This document shows positions 45,500-56,768 of a DNA stretch of 64,000 bases, piece by piece. Under the pieces are notes generated by a model. It was not told the origin of the DNA. It worked only from the letters and a program-made list of their open reading frames with translations, and made no database searches. The position numbers and the translations under genes are program-made. Source of the DNA: Phytophthora hibernalis (lineage: Eukaryota; Oomycota; Peronosporomycetes; Peronosporales; Peronosporaceae); NCBI GenBank assembly GCA_012656075.1, contig JAAKBF010000294.1:1-64000 (forward strand), given 5' to 3'. Each line of letters opens with the position of its first letter. The first letter of the stretch is position 1.

Positions 45500-45632
45500 A
45501 GGATCAGTTTTCGGACCTGGTCGAGACGAGCAGCTCGCGAAACGTATTCTGCAGGAGAGTGCAATTGGTTGGTGAGCACGCAAGACCCCGTCAACAAGAC
45601 CGTAGATTAAGAAGCAGTCAGTTCTAAATTCG
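45500..45632 (+). repeat. A1 terminal repeat of the retroelement
   Basis: Begins GGATCAGTTTTCGGA and ends GTTCTAAATTCG; matches A2 at 51939-52499 once the hAT-type insertion is ignored. Confidence 0.85.
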
Positions 45633-45638
45633 CGAAAA

Positions 45639-47540
45639 ATGACACACGAGTCACAGTCTCCTAAGAAAGCGATGTCTATTTCACTCGAACGTGGAGGACA
45701 CGTCCTTCTCCTCCCGGAGGACGCCCCCGGACTCGTCTCTCCAACGTACGGAACGGTCACACGCATGTCGACCACGACCGTGACGATAACAAGCCTCCCA
45801 AACGCCCAACATCAATGGACAGTGGACATCGCCACGGCGCGAGAGCGCACGGCGTCTTCTCAAGCTGCCCGCGGCGCCTGTCCAGGCGTATGGCTACGAC
45901 AACCTGTTGCCGCTCGACTGGCGCTCGGGAGGGTCCACGGTCAAGTCTCGTGCCTAGCGTCGGATCGCCTTGTCGTGTGACACACGACCAACGAATGCTA
46001 TGCTAAAGACCTAATCCAGATCGACCCCATCACAGCGCTTCTGCTGTGGAACACTACCCTGCCACGAGCTCGCCGTGTCTCCCAAGTGCGGCGTCTCCAC
46101 TCGGAGCTACTTGATAAGCTGCTTGGTATCCTGGGGCAGCCTCTGCCGGAGCCCTCACGCGACCCTACCGTGCTCTTCAGCTCCGTTTCTGCCTACGGCG
46201 GTCCCGCCGACCGGTGACTCCAAGATCGACCAGATGACGGGTGATCAGTATCAGTTCCCGCTGCAGCACACGGTGGACTTCGTCTATCTGACCGAAGGTC
46301 AGGTTCACAACATCCCCCAAGAGATCCGGGATGGGATTGGCCCCGATTTTTGCAGGCCGCCAGCAGCCAATCCGATCGCGGACCACTCAACTGCACCGCC
46401 GGGGTCACATTCGCCCCTTCCCGAGATTCCTTCTTTGCCGACGAAGCCACAAGCAACCACTCGGCGGCATCAGCGGGAATGCGAGACGGAGTCAACGCTC
46501 ATGCGGCCGAAATCGAGATGCCGCTGGTGGCGGCACTAACACCTAGCTATCACGCGCGAATCGTGCGCGCGCTGGCGGCGCAGCCAGAACTACTCGCCGA
46601 GTATCTGGACGGCTTGACGGAGCCATCCGGACCGCCGGCTAAACGACAGCGGGCATAGTCGGCACGGAGCGAGGACGACAGCGAGCGCGGGTCACGGTCG
46701 GCCTTCCGGCCAACCACTCGTCAGCGATCTCTTCATCAGCCGCTCTCCAACCCATATCTACCAGGTGCGTGTGCTGCTGCGTTCTTGGACGGCCTTGTTT
46801 CCCACTCTGCAGTGCAATTTGCCCCGCATCCCGGCGTGTTGATCCGCCTGTACGACTTCCGGTTTGGCACGCGCGGTTTATCCATCATGCACCTGCTGTT
46901 CATGAATCGCGTGGACAAGATGACCTGGGTGTAAGCCCGCCACGCCAACATGCAGAATTTCTCGTATGCGGTAGCGCTACCCACACCCAGTGTGCCGTCA
47001 TCATCCGACGACATTGTATCCGCCATCGGCAGCCTAAGTACCTACTGTGTCAGCTTCGCTGCCCCGGAGCTGGTCCAGCTAATCCAGCGTTTGCACAGTT
47101 TCGTACTTCAAGAAATCGGCGGAGGCGCTTGGACACGTGCAGACTTGCCCCACTTTGTGTACTGGGTCGACGCTATCCTCGAACAGTTTCGCTCGGCGTC
47201 GGTACAAGACCTCGAGGGCGGTACATCTCGGTTCGCTGTGCAAGAAACCGTCTCCCGAGCTCACCCGGACTTCCAGTCGACCGTCCAGCTCCTCACGCAA
47301 CGCAAACTGGGCGAACTGCTGAGCAACGAGGCAACGCAAGCCCAGCCCCAGTCGTTACCCGGAGGGCCGAGCCGTTTTGCCGAACAGACGCGCCTCGTGG
47401 ACAGGTACTCGTCGGGGCGCCGGCGTCATGACTCGGCAAGGCCACTGCCGTCGACCAGAAATGGGCCCGGATTCCCGCGCCAGGTTCCTCGACATGGTGA
47501 CCGGGAGCTCTGCCTGCGCTCCATCTCACGCCGAGGATGA
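45639..47540 (+). pseudogene. gag-like region of the Ngaro-like element
   Basis: Linked plus-strand frames give a first segment (SISLERGGHVLLLPEDA at 45675-45730) and an end HARIVRALAAQPELLAEYL...AKRQRA at 46550-46658. A second segment (46750-47540) contains FVLQEIGGGAWTRADLPH. There are no clear zinc knuckles. Position upstream of RT supports a gag role; sequence alone does not prove it. Several frame breaks. Confidence 0.5.
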
Positions 47541-47699
47541 ACGGGTGTGGTCGGCGCGCCATCCCAGTGCATATACCCTGACCGAGCCCACTTCACGCCG
47601 GCAGAACTCCCACACGAGGTGCGGAACTACGTCAACCAGCGATTTGGTGGTCTTGCACCCGCATTCAAGCACTTATGAGACGTCGGGCAGGGTCGGCTC

Positions 47700-49350
47700 C
47701 GGTACCACCCTCTGGCTGCATCGGTTCAAGCCCACCTTGCCCACTTGCTTCAGCGCGATGAACTGACAAAGGAGGTCAACATTAGAGCGGTCGCACGATG
47801 TTATGGCTTCAATTACGATGGGAATACAACCAGCTTACAGCCTCTGCTTTCGTACCTGACTCGCCGCAGCGGTTTGGCTCTCTCGACCCTTGTGAAGCTG
47901 GTGCGGGGAGAAACCAAGCAAGACCAGGGCCCTTCGACCTGAAACATATCGGCGGTTGCTGGCGGACTACGGCAACCTGAATCAACTAGTCGAGATAGCC
48001 CTGCACGGATTTCGCGCACGGTGGCGGCTGCCGGCACCTCGGCAGAGCGACCGACCACAGAATCACCGATCGGTACTCACTTGTGCGGCAGACGTCACGC
48101 AGCGAATCCGTGAAGGAGAAACGACCGATGCATACCTCGTGGTGGATGCTGATGTCTTGGAGAGCTGGGCGGTTCACGTAACCCTTTTCGGGGCGATCGC
48201 GAAGTCGGATGGCACCATCCGGTTAATTCACGACTTGTCGTATCCCCGGGTGAGTGTCCAAATGATTTCACCGACCCAACTACATGACATACCAGCCAAT
48301 GGCAGCTCTTGCGCTGCGCATCGAAGACCTCCAACGACGTTATCCCGGTGTGCGCATCCTCTTGCTTAAAGGTGATGTACACAGTACCTCCGACACAACG
48401 CGGACGATGTGGCGTGGATATGTGGCCGCACACCAGATAACACGGCTGGTGTGGTGGATTTGTCTGCGCCGTTCGGCTGAACGGGATCACCAGCCTTGTA
48501 CGGTATCTTTGGCGCCGCTATTCGGCATCTTCTCAGCCAAAAAGCCCATCCAGCATGTTTCCTCCGGCGCTCGACACGGAGGCATTCTTCGCATATGCCT
48601 GGGTTGACGATCATCTCTTGATCGAACCTGACACGGGTGACCGCTGCGTCATCGCGGAAGATGCACTGCGATTAGCAATGCTAGCAATTTTGGGCCCCAA
48701 CGGCATCAACGAGAAGCAAGTTCACGCCATGGTCTTCCCGGCTGACAGCCCTCGGCCTCGAATGGGACACAGAGGCAGCCACAGTGTCAATACCAACGGA
48801 CAAAATCGCTAAGGCGTTGGTGCGCGTCAACTCGGTACGGACTCGCGAGCGGGTCACCAAGCAAACCCTCGCCGGTTTTCTTGGCAGCCTTCGTCACGTT
48901 GCAACCTGTCTCCACGCGGCTCGGCCGTTTTATCAGCGGTTGCACACACTTAGTCGATTTGCACCGCGTTATGGCTCCATCCCATTGTCGTCGCGGGCGC
49001 ATGCGGACCTGCTGTGGTTCGACAGCCTCTTGTAAGCAGGCCGACGACGTGGAATTCCGACACGTCTCTTCGGCGACCTCCCAGTTCCAGATGCACACTG
49101 GTACATGGACGCTAGCGACTCAGGCTGCTGCATCCTGGACCCAACCATGCAACGCTTCATCACCGTCCAGTTTGACTCTGACGAGCTCGACGGGGCCCCT
49201 TTCTCTGGCGCGACCGCATCGTTTGATATCAACATTCGCGAACACTTCTGCATCGCATTGGCGGCGATGCTTTTGCCCCGAGCTGGTGCACGGCATCGGG
49301 TCAGCACTGGCCACACATTCGCTGCTGGTCTGACACCACCACCGCGGTAG
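47700..49350 (+). pseudogene. Reverse transcriptase and RNase H of the Ngaro-like element
   Basis: RT blocks are FGAIAKSDGTIRLIHDLSYP (near 48190-48250), ILLLKGDV (near 48355) and the active-site AYAWVDDHLLIE (near 48590-48630, the DD pair of the polymerase). The connection and RNase H follow with AGFLGSLRHVATCLHAARPF and YMDASDSGCCI (about 49100-49135) with an RNase-H type Asp. At least five frame changes separate these blocks. Order RT-RH-recombinase and motif style are those of DIRS-order elements. Confidence 0.75.
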
Positions 49351-49548
49351 CACGCGCTAACAGCCTCTCCAGTTCTTCACTCTATGGTCAAGAGTTGAAC
49401 CGCTGTATTGATTTGCCGAAGCCGCATTCGGCTTCTGGGTCTCCGCGGCGCATCTTCCAGGATCGCGTAACACGCTCGCGGATGCTGGGTCGCGGCTCCA
49501 GGCTCCCCGCACTCGCGCTTTATTTTCTAACTATGTAACCGTGCACAG

Positions 49549-50640
49549 ATGGACGCAGGTACAGGTCCCAGCCAAGCGGCGTTACATCTACAAGACGTTC
49601 TCCACGACTTACAAGCCGCATCACTGGTCGGCAGCTTCAGAGCGACGTACGACCGAACCTGGCGGCAATGGTGTGCCTGGCGAACCTCACACGGCCAGTC
49701 CGAGCAACTTCCGGGGACCGCGCGCGCCACTCACTCGACCTTATCGACTTCGCCGTTGCGTGATGGACTGAAGCCGCAAGCGCGCAGCCCAACTCTGCCG
49801 CGACCGTGTTGTCCAAGCTTAGCCATCTCGCGTGGTATCATCTCCTCCGGTACGGCTACGAAGTCGGGATCGAGCCCGGGCACACGCTTGCTTTGCGAGG
49901 GATGCGCAGATTGTCTCCGGCGCCACAGCGAAAACGACCCGTCACTCCAACGATCCTACGCACAGTCCGACGCTCCCTCGATTTCAGGCGTACCCGCGAC
50001 CGCGTTATCTGGGGGCTGCGGTCTTGGGGTATTTCTTCCTCCTCAGACGCTCCGAATATTTAGCAGTGAACGGCAAAATAGCGGCATTTGCCCTGCAGCG
50101 CAACGACATCAATTTCACGGACAGCAACGGAGCATTATCTACGGACAAGACGACCATGTCAAGCGTCACCATCTGTATCCGAGGGAGCAAGACGGATCAG
50201 CGAGGAGAATCCAGTTCGAGAACTCTCAACCGCTCCGGGAGTGAATGGCTGTGTCCTGTTCGAGCCGACTGGTCACTGGTGACCGAAAGCGAGAACGCAA
50301 AATTGCCAGGTGACACACCCATATGCAAGCTCTACGATGGAAGTGCAGTGTCGGCGGCTGATATGAATAAGCGGATAAAGCAGGCGGCGAAAGCCTGCGG
50401 CGAGGATCAAAGACTGTTCGGCACACACTCGCTTCGGAGCGGAGGGGCAACAGCGCTATTTGCTGCAGGCAGCAGCGAGACCACCGTGAAGCTTCACGTA
50501 GATGGAAAAGTGACTGCTTTCAACGGTACGTGCACATTGATCGCGCAACAAGAAACGACCTGGCCAAACTCATGCTCGACACAAAGCACAAACTCAAGCG
50601 GTCAAGAGACAGGACCACGACGGCTCGCTCCGCTCGACAG
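49549..50640 (+). pseudogene. Tyrosine recombinase of the Ngaro-like element
   Basis: Replaces the integrase of LTR elements and inserts circular cDNA by recombination. The catalytic tetrad can be placed: Arg in FFLLRRSEYL (near 50040), His-x-x-Arg in FGTHSLRSGGATALF (near 50420-50460), and Tyr in FQRYVHI, in the neighbouring frame near 50520. The N-terminal core-binding part (DLQAASLVGSFRATYDRTWRQW) is in the frame at 49549. Frame breaks near 49780 and 50500. Confidence 0.75.
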
Positions 50641-50659
50641 GGAAGTCTCCACTTCGTGG

Positions 50660-51859
50660 GCATTCTCTAAAAGGTGCTCATGATTACCACCATTTTCTAA
50701 AAGGCGCGATCGTCTTTAAAAGGTGCTTGTTATCTTAACTGATATTTAACAGAAAGGGTCTTCAAGCAATGGATTGTGGCGAAGCATGTAAGCTCCGCTG
50801 CTACTGTTCGGGTACACTTCGGGAAGTATGTAAGCTCTGCTGCTTCTACCTTGGTAGCTTTACGCTCGCGGACGATGTGGTCACTCGGTCACTACGACCG
50901 TGGGGTTCGTGCATGTGCGCCGATTGTGACCCGTTTCATGGCAGTTCTTGCATCTACGAACACGCTTCGATGTGTTCTCTCCACGACTTGGCAATCGCTT
51001 CTTGCGCTACCTTCCACGTCTCACAGCGCACTCCGCAGGCTGCAGCTCCTCGTCCTCCACATTTTACAACAACGGCATTTCAATACTTGCTGTATTGAAC
51101 GCCTCGTAGTAGGTAGCAGTGCGCAAAGCGCGAAAATACCGAGTCCAGCTTCTTCTTTTTCACTAACACCGCGATCATGTGCAGGTGCATGAGCTCTTGG
51201 TTAGATCGACTCGACGTCGAAATGGGGGCACTTGCTGAATCCGATGGACGAAGGCGATATCGGTTTTGGAATCGGCGACGGTGTAATTTTCTCGAATTGT
51301 TCTTCGTACAATGATTACGCTCCAAACGCTACTCCTTTGCCCATTTGGAAGAAAGCTGAGCCCTCGTATACGCTGCATCCGTCATGGACGCCATAACTTT
51401 GTCGAAGTACTCGTAGAGGCGCAAGCTGTTGACGCAACGCGCCAGGAAGTGGTGTTCGTGCAATGGTACAGGTGCACAAACATCGTGCACGTGCTCGACG
51501 AGCACACCAAGTGCTTGCGCCCACCGCCTCCTCGTTTGACCTTGACGTGTTTCTTGATTGAGGCGCGTAGTCTTGTATTACATGTAATGCCGAATCCCCT
51601 TCAGGAAACTCTTGACCCTCTTCCGGCGGGGAGGCCATTTTGTACGCTGGGTATGCGACCGGAACGCTGTGGGACTTCTAGTGTGCTGTTCGTGTTCTAG
51701 CTATTGCACGTGCAAGGCTCCGATTCCGTTCGTACGATACGGCAGCACGTGCCATCGTACCTCCGTGTTATTTAACTTAATCAACAAGCACCTTTTAAAG
51801 ACGATCGCGGCTTTTAGAAATATGGTGGTAATCATGACCACCTTTTAGAGAATGCCCCC
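50660..51859. mobile_element. Mutator-type element inserted in the retroelement repeat
   Basis: Inverted ends beginning GCATTCTCTAAAAGG pair over about 75 bp (50660-50735 with 51785-51857). The target sequence ACTTCGTGG is duplicated (50651-50659 and 51860-51868); depending on how the terminal G run is assigned the duplication is 9-11 bp, which fits Mutator. The uninterrupted target is seen in B2 at 52527. The interior has minus-strand frames (51640-51090) with helix-rich text such as RCVNSLRLYEYFDKVMAS but no transposase, so the element is non-autonomous and may carry a captured gene fragment. Confidence 0.85.
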
Positions 51860-52613
51860 ACTTCGTGGAGGTCGCCGTTAAATTCTACCTATACCCGCTC
51901 AAAATTCGAGTGTGGCCCCAGAACTACTCGTATGGAAAGGATCAGTTTTCGGAGCTGGTCGAGACGAGCAGCTCGCGAAACCGTATTTTGCAGGAGATTG
52001 CAATTGGTTGGTGAGCACCCCGTCAACAAGACCCTGGGCTCGGAAAATAAAATATAAAATTGTACTCGTTTCTCAGAAAAACGTAACTGCAATACCGGCG
52101 ACGGCAATAATACATATTGCAGTTATTGTTTCAATTTTTTTGGTCGTTTTGGCCTTTGAATGGCGTTGGTTCCAAATGAGAATGGTCAAACTACGTAGTA
52201 CTAATTCATTACAAAGGAGAAATCTGCGCGCGCTGGTCATTAAATATGGAATTGAGTCAGTTGGCATGACAATGGGAAGAGATGGTAGTGTACACAAGAA
52301 CGATTTGGGTTGGAGGACAACAGTTTTTGAAGTAAAAAGGCAATAAACTTATTACGGGGTCAATTTCATTTTTACGGAAAACTTGGTTTGCCAATAATAA
52401 GTAATTCCGTCAATATAATACTATAGTTATTATATTATAATTATTTTTTCCGAGCCCTGACAAGACCGTAGATTAAGAAGCAGTCAGTTCTAAATTCGTG
52501 ACAACCCACCACTCCTCAACCCAGATGAAGTCTCCACTTCGTGGAGGTCGCCGTTAAATTCTACCTCTATCCGCTCAAAATTCGAGTGTGGCCCCAAAAC
52601 TACTCGGATGGAA
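51860..52613 (+). repeat. B1-A2-B2 terminal repeats of the retroelement
   Basis: B1 (continued) 51860-51938 and B2 52527-52613 share GTGGAGGTCGCCGTTAAATT and the following 60 bp. A2 (51939-52499) matches A1. A2 is split by the hAT-type MITE. Confidence 0.85.
52034..52460. mobile_element. hAT-type MITE with perfect 8-bp target-site duplication
   Basis: ACAAGACC is repeated exactly at 52026-52033 and 52461-52468. The ends are CTGGGCTCGGAAAATA and the inverted CAGGGCTCGGAAAAAATA. The empty site is visible in A1 (45590-45605), which proves insertion. An 8-bp duplication and CAGGG ends fit hAT. The interior is AT-rich and non-coding. Confidence 0.93.
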
Positions 52614-53100
52614 ATATATATCGCATTTATTTTAATTTAATAGAGTTTTTAAAAAAATCTACATGTATGTTTGGACCAACCTGATCAACCCTTACAATGG
52701 CATCAGGCGTTCGCAAGTTGCTTGTATTATAGTGTCAACTTAATCCACTCGCAATGGATGGGTTTCTTAGAACCATTAGCAGCTCCATACTTGCAGTTTT
52801 CGTGCCTGTGGTGGTTAAACTTTCTCAATTATGCTTTAGACTAACAGGACGTTTAGACGGGTTCGACGTAAAACATTGAGACTTTGCTGATGTTGTGGGT
52901 ATCTTCGCAATGGGGATTCAAGCATCCCTTTTGATAATCTCTGGGCTACCCGCAGCCGACGGTTTTCCTGCAATGTCGCGAAAGACCATATATGTCAGCA
53001 GCACAAACAGACAAAGTGCTTATCCTGGTTGTGTACCTCTTCGAAAGCCTGCTCGAAGTGACTGTGACGATGCAGTGCCTTGGCAGCTAGCCGCATAGTC
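52614..53100. other. Intergenic, no gene seen
   Basis: AT-rich at the left, with a 67-residue open frame at 52895-53098 that shows no family pattern. Confidence 0.5.
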
Positions 53101-53496
53101 TACACCTTTTCAACTTCAAAATGGCAAAAGAAAATACAATACGTCATAAGGTAAAATCAATGACACCGGGTGACAAATATGATATTAAACAAGCAACGGA
53201 TTTGAAAGGGAATTATATGCTGCAGATATTTTTAACACGCCAGAACTATTCATCAAGGAACGCTTGATGAAGGCAGTCGACCTTCTCTCCCACGAAGTTA
53301 TAACCACGTATCTTGCCACATAGGCTCCTTTCACACCATTAAGCTCCATGATATAGCAATCCAGGGGCGGACGTTCCAGAAGGCGAGTAAGCAAAATATA
53401 AAAACGTGCGTCGGTCACTTCTCTATTCACGTCATTTTGATTTTACCTTATGACGTATTGAATTTTCTTTTGCCATTTTGAAGTTGAAAAGGTGTA
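53101..53496. mobile_element. MITE with about 63-bp inverted repeats at the 3' end of the EF-hand gene
   Basis: Ends TACACCTTTTCAACTTCAAA (from 53101) and its inverse (to 53496) pair for about 63 bp with two differences. The outer TACACCTTTT is shared with the foldback element at 39499. The right end supplies the last codons and stop of the neighbouring minus-strand gene. No clear target-site duplication. Confidence 0.8.
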
Positions 53497-54526
53497 GTGT
53501 TGCTTGATCATCTCCTGTTGATGCTGGGAAAACGCCTCTATTCGGTTGATGTGTGCTAGTAAAACGTGGGATTTCGCTTCAGCCCGCCGCTGCTTGCGCA
53601 CCTTATCAAACTCGAAAGACAACCGATCCACTTCTGTTGGAATGGAGAGCAAAGCGATATAATGAGGAGAGGAATACAAGGATGTCAAGCACAGATATTT
53701 GTAGGATCGTACCATTATTTGCTAAAGGTGCTGCATCTTGACTTGGTTCGTTAGCAAGCGGCGGCAGCATAATAGATATCGGCCCTTTAGGTGTGCCCAT
53801 CATAGTATCTCCCAAGTCGGTGCTCGATGAAGTCAAACCCACCGTGGCAACCTTTTCAATTAGCTGTGCAGCGTGCACTCGAACCCGGTTGATATAGCTT
53901 TCCTGGTAAAAGATCGTTGGGTCTTGCCCTCCTTGATTTGATCGTTCATCTGGAAGTTGAAGGTGCTTAACGAAGCTGCGGTAAGGCACCTTGGCATCAT
54001 TCTCTAGCAGTTGGTCGTCAATGCCACTCAAAATTGAGCGAGCCTGTGTTTCATCTAGTCCAAGGTTCGGCGCCTGCAGCGCTTCAATAAGCTGCTTCGA
54101 GGTAATGATGCCAGATCCTCCAGGGTCACGTGACTTGAATGCAGCTAGCAGCACCGATTTCATCGAGCCGAGTCCGATTGGGCTCGTATACCAGTGCTCA
54201 TTCTTGTAGGATTTCGATGCCGTCTCGTGCACTTCAATAGTGTCCGCGAGCACAAGCTACAGCGTCGCAACGAAGAGCAACGCAGTAAGAAAGTCAGTTG
54301 CATACTAAGGATGCATCATCCAGGAGTCAAATGAGCAGCGTACATTTGCCTTTTCGTGTTCAGGAAGCAGAGCTTCTTGTGGCGAGAGTTTGCGCTTGGT
54401 CCTGCACTGTCCCTCTCGAATGGCCGTTCCAGTGGTCGAGTCGCAGGGTATCGGAGGAAGCTTGAACTTGTCCCGAGTCATCGGCTTGCCGCGCGGAGGC
54501 GTCTGTCCATCGCCGCATTGTGACAC
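53443..54526 (-). CDS. EF-hand-like protein, C-terminus provided by a MITE
   Basis: The main exon (about 54250-53713) contains an EF-hand-like region: LLAAFKSRDPGGSGIITSKQ (degenerate calcium loop) and ILSGIDDQLLENDAKVPYRS. A 79-bp intron (53712-53634, GTACGA..CAG, phase 1) leads to a charged coiled-coil exon (RLSFEFDKVRKQRRAEAKS... ending EMIKQHY). The last 17 codons and the stop at 53443 lie in the MITE. An upstream exon (54526-54308, with LPPIPCDSTTGTAIREG) precedes a candidate intron (GTATGC..TAG at 54304-54254), but phase does not fit without a base change. The start is uncertain. Regulatory or flagellar calcium-related roles are possible; not recognised further. Confidence 0.55.
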
Positions 54527-55892
54527 TCAAGCACATTCGCGTCCAGCTTGGTCGTGCTGCGAGTGTCTCTCGAATCTATCGGCTGGCGTTGCAGCTGGTA
54601 TACACCAGCGTGGGCCTCACAATTGTGGGTGATCGATGGCAGGTTTGTGCTTCCGAGAACACCTCGTCGCTGTCTCCTCATGGTCCGCTCCACAAGTCGC
54701 TGCAGGATGTTCGTAGCAGGTGTGTATCAGTCCACGTGGGATTCCTTCCGACGTCTGTCGAGGTTTAACACGAGGAATTTATCATCGACTGCAATGTGTG
54801 ACTCGATCTTGGTGACACATGTTGAACCTCTTCTGAAGTTGAGGTCCTATCTTATCCAAACATGGCTACACCCAGGATGCGAGGATGATGCGCTACTGTA
54901 CATGTATCGGAGACCGTCGAGCCTAATCTATGCGCTGACTAGCAAGCGTTTCAGAATGTCAGCACCTTGAAACGCAGTGGTGCCGCTCCGGGTCCGGAGC
55001 AGGTTGGCGGTGCCAAACGTTTCTCCCTCCTTGCTGCCTGTCGAGCACGCCCGCATCGGGTCGGAGGCGCGCCGCTATTCAAACTGCAGCTTCGCGTTTC
55101 CACCGGACCGCAGTGACAGATCCCGGTCTGTAGGAGCCGCTCGGCGCCACTCTGACTGTTTTTGCGCGGAGCCCGTCCTCACGCCTCCGACTCTCTTCTA
55201 CGCAATGCAAGACGCGTCGGTGGTTGACTGCGCTCCAGTATTATCAGCAAGAGTACCATCGAGATGAGGCCTTCCCGAGCGGGGAAAATACTGCCGCGTC
55301 GTCTCGTTACTCGCGCACACGTGCCTTTGTATAGGGCCGTCCAGCTCGAGTTGCATCGGCTTTCCCAGCTGCGCGCGCCAAATGCAGCATTTCGGCAGCG
55401 AGCGCACAGCACTCACCCAAGTTATCCACTGCAGACGGTGGCCGCGAACCAGGCGCCAAAAGAGTAAAATTCAAACCTAAAGCAACAAAAGCAAGTCACT
55501 GTCGCCGAACCAGGACCAGTAGCAGTGGCTCGGCGTTTTGTATGGCGCGAAAAACTCCAAGCAGAAGTTGGGGCTTTGATACCAAAGGCTCTGAACGCGA
55601 TTCACTTGTCCTCAGTATGGTTGGCCTCTAGCAAAACTTACAGAGACCGGAGCCAATGGTACCAAAACCGGGCCATCTCAAGAGAGTCAGGAGCGATTAG
55701 GTCGTGGCGAACTGACTTTACCTGGGCGGAGAGGCATCCGACGATGGCACAGTTTGCGAAGCGCACAAGAAGGCGAGGAACGCTCAGCGAAGGACGTTGA
55801 GAGAAACCGCTTCGAGTGCTTGTAGCAGCAGGTTCCGATCCATCCGCAGAGACTTGCCAACGCGCCTCCCAGCCCCGTAGTCGACCTTCGCC
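54527..55892. other. Unassigned region between EF-hand and PH genes
   Basis: Open frames on both strands overlap. A minus-strand frame at 55416-55198 (starts MSAVRSLPKCCIWRAQLGK) may be part of an unrecognised gene. No domain is visible, and 5' exons of the EF-hand gene could lie at 54530-54850. Confidence 0.35.
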
Positions 55893-56768
55893 ATGAACCA
55901 CCGCAGCAACTCGGCGGGCCATTCGTCGCGCCGAGCGCGTAGTCGCCACGGCGTTAGCATCCCTGGACTGAATGTGGACATCGAGATGCTCGTGCAGAGC
56001 ACGCAGGGCTCGGCCATGCACTTCGGCCGCAAGACGTCGGGCGAGAAGTTCCACGGCTGGCTCTGGATGAAGGCCGGCCGCTTCTCAAGTGGCGCAACCA
56101 GCACTTTGTGCTCGACGGCGCACTGCTCACGTACTACGACACGTTCCCGACGGACCAGTTCGTGTCCGAGTCGTCTCTCATGCCCATCCCCGGTGATAAC
56201 TTGTTCACGACCAAGAGCGAGTCGACTCCTGCAGGTGCTGTACGAGTGGCTCATGTCGAGACCTCGCCCAAGTCCAAGATTGCCTTCAAAGTGTACGCTG
56301 TAAGCGGCAAGATCATCGACGTGCGCGCCAAGAACGAGACGTTGTGCAGACAGTGGGTGGACCGACTGAATGAGGCGGCGGCGTTGGCTAAGAGACAGGA
56401 GTCGCTGAACACCAGCACTACCAGCACGGCGTCGTCGACGCTTTCAGCGGGCTTTTCGGACTCGGACCTCGACTTTGGCTCCAACATTGTGGACAAGAGC
56501 GGCTGGCTCGAAGTCGGCGACCGCAAATCAAGCGAGCGCGTTTTTGCGTCATGCAGGAAATATGTTTACCGTGTACGACACGGAGGACGCTTGGGCCGTG
56601 CCGCTCAGTCGTGCGTACGTGACCCACGCCGAGAAGATCAGCGAATCCACCTGCGAATTTTCAGTGTCGACGTCTGCCGGAAAAAGCACCAAGACGCTCA
56701 TGTGCAAGGCAAGGTCGCAGGACGAAATGCACCTGTGGATGGAGGCACTCAGCAACGCCTTCGAGTAA
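55893..56768 (+). CDS. Tandem pleckstrin-homology (PH) domain protein
   Basis: ATG 55893 begins MNHRSNSAGHSSRRARSRHG. The first PH domain runs from GWLWMKAG (about 56050) through FVLDGALLTYYDTFP to CRQWVDRLNEAAA (about 56380); a Ser/Thr linker follows; the second starts DKSGWLEVGD (about 56495), continues GNMFTVYDTEDAW and ends with the conserved Trp in MHLWMEALSNAFE. PH pairs bind phosphoinositides or protein partners at membranes. Two offsetting frame breaks (missing base near 56086; extra base near 56545) leave 291 residues plus the stop at 56766-56768. No intron. Confidence 0.85.

Larger units (their letters stand above)
45500..52613 (+). mobile_element. Ngaro/PAT-like tyrosine-recombinase retroelement with nested insertions
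   Basis: The element has split direct repeats in the arrangement A1 - genes - B1 A2 B2: A1 at 45500-45632; B1 starting 50642 and continuing at 51860-51938; A2 at 51939-52033 and 52461-52499; B2 at 52527-52613. This arrangement is characteristic of Ngaro and PAT members of the DIRS order. Between A1 and B1 are a gag-like region, reverse transcriptase/RNase H and a tyrosine recombinase. B1 is interrupted by a Mutator-type element and A2 by a hAT-type MITE. Excluding these the element is about 5.5 kb. Confidence 0.85.

Noticed and set aside
45639..47540. LTR retrotransposon gag with long terminal repeats
   Set aside because: The terminal repeats are split (A1, B1-A2-B2) and the element ends in a tyrosine recombinase rather than a DDE integrase, so it is not an LTR element.
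51912..52346. 144-codon plus-strand frame with a hydrophobic segment
   Set aside because: It starts in the retroelement repeat and runs into a hAT-type MITE that has a clear target duplication, so it is a chance fusion.
55784..56254. 156-codon minus-strand frame over the PH gene
   Set aside because: No domain; the plus strand carries clear PH-domain residues across the same bases.
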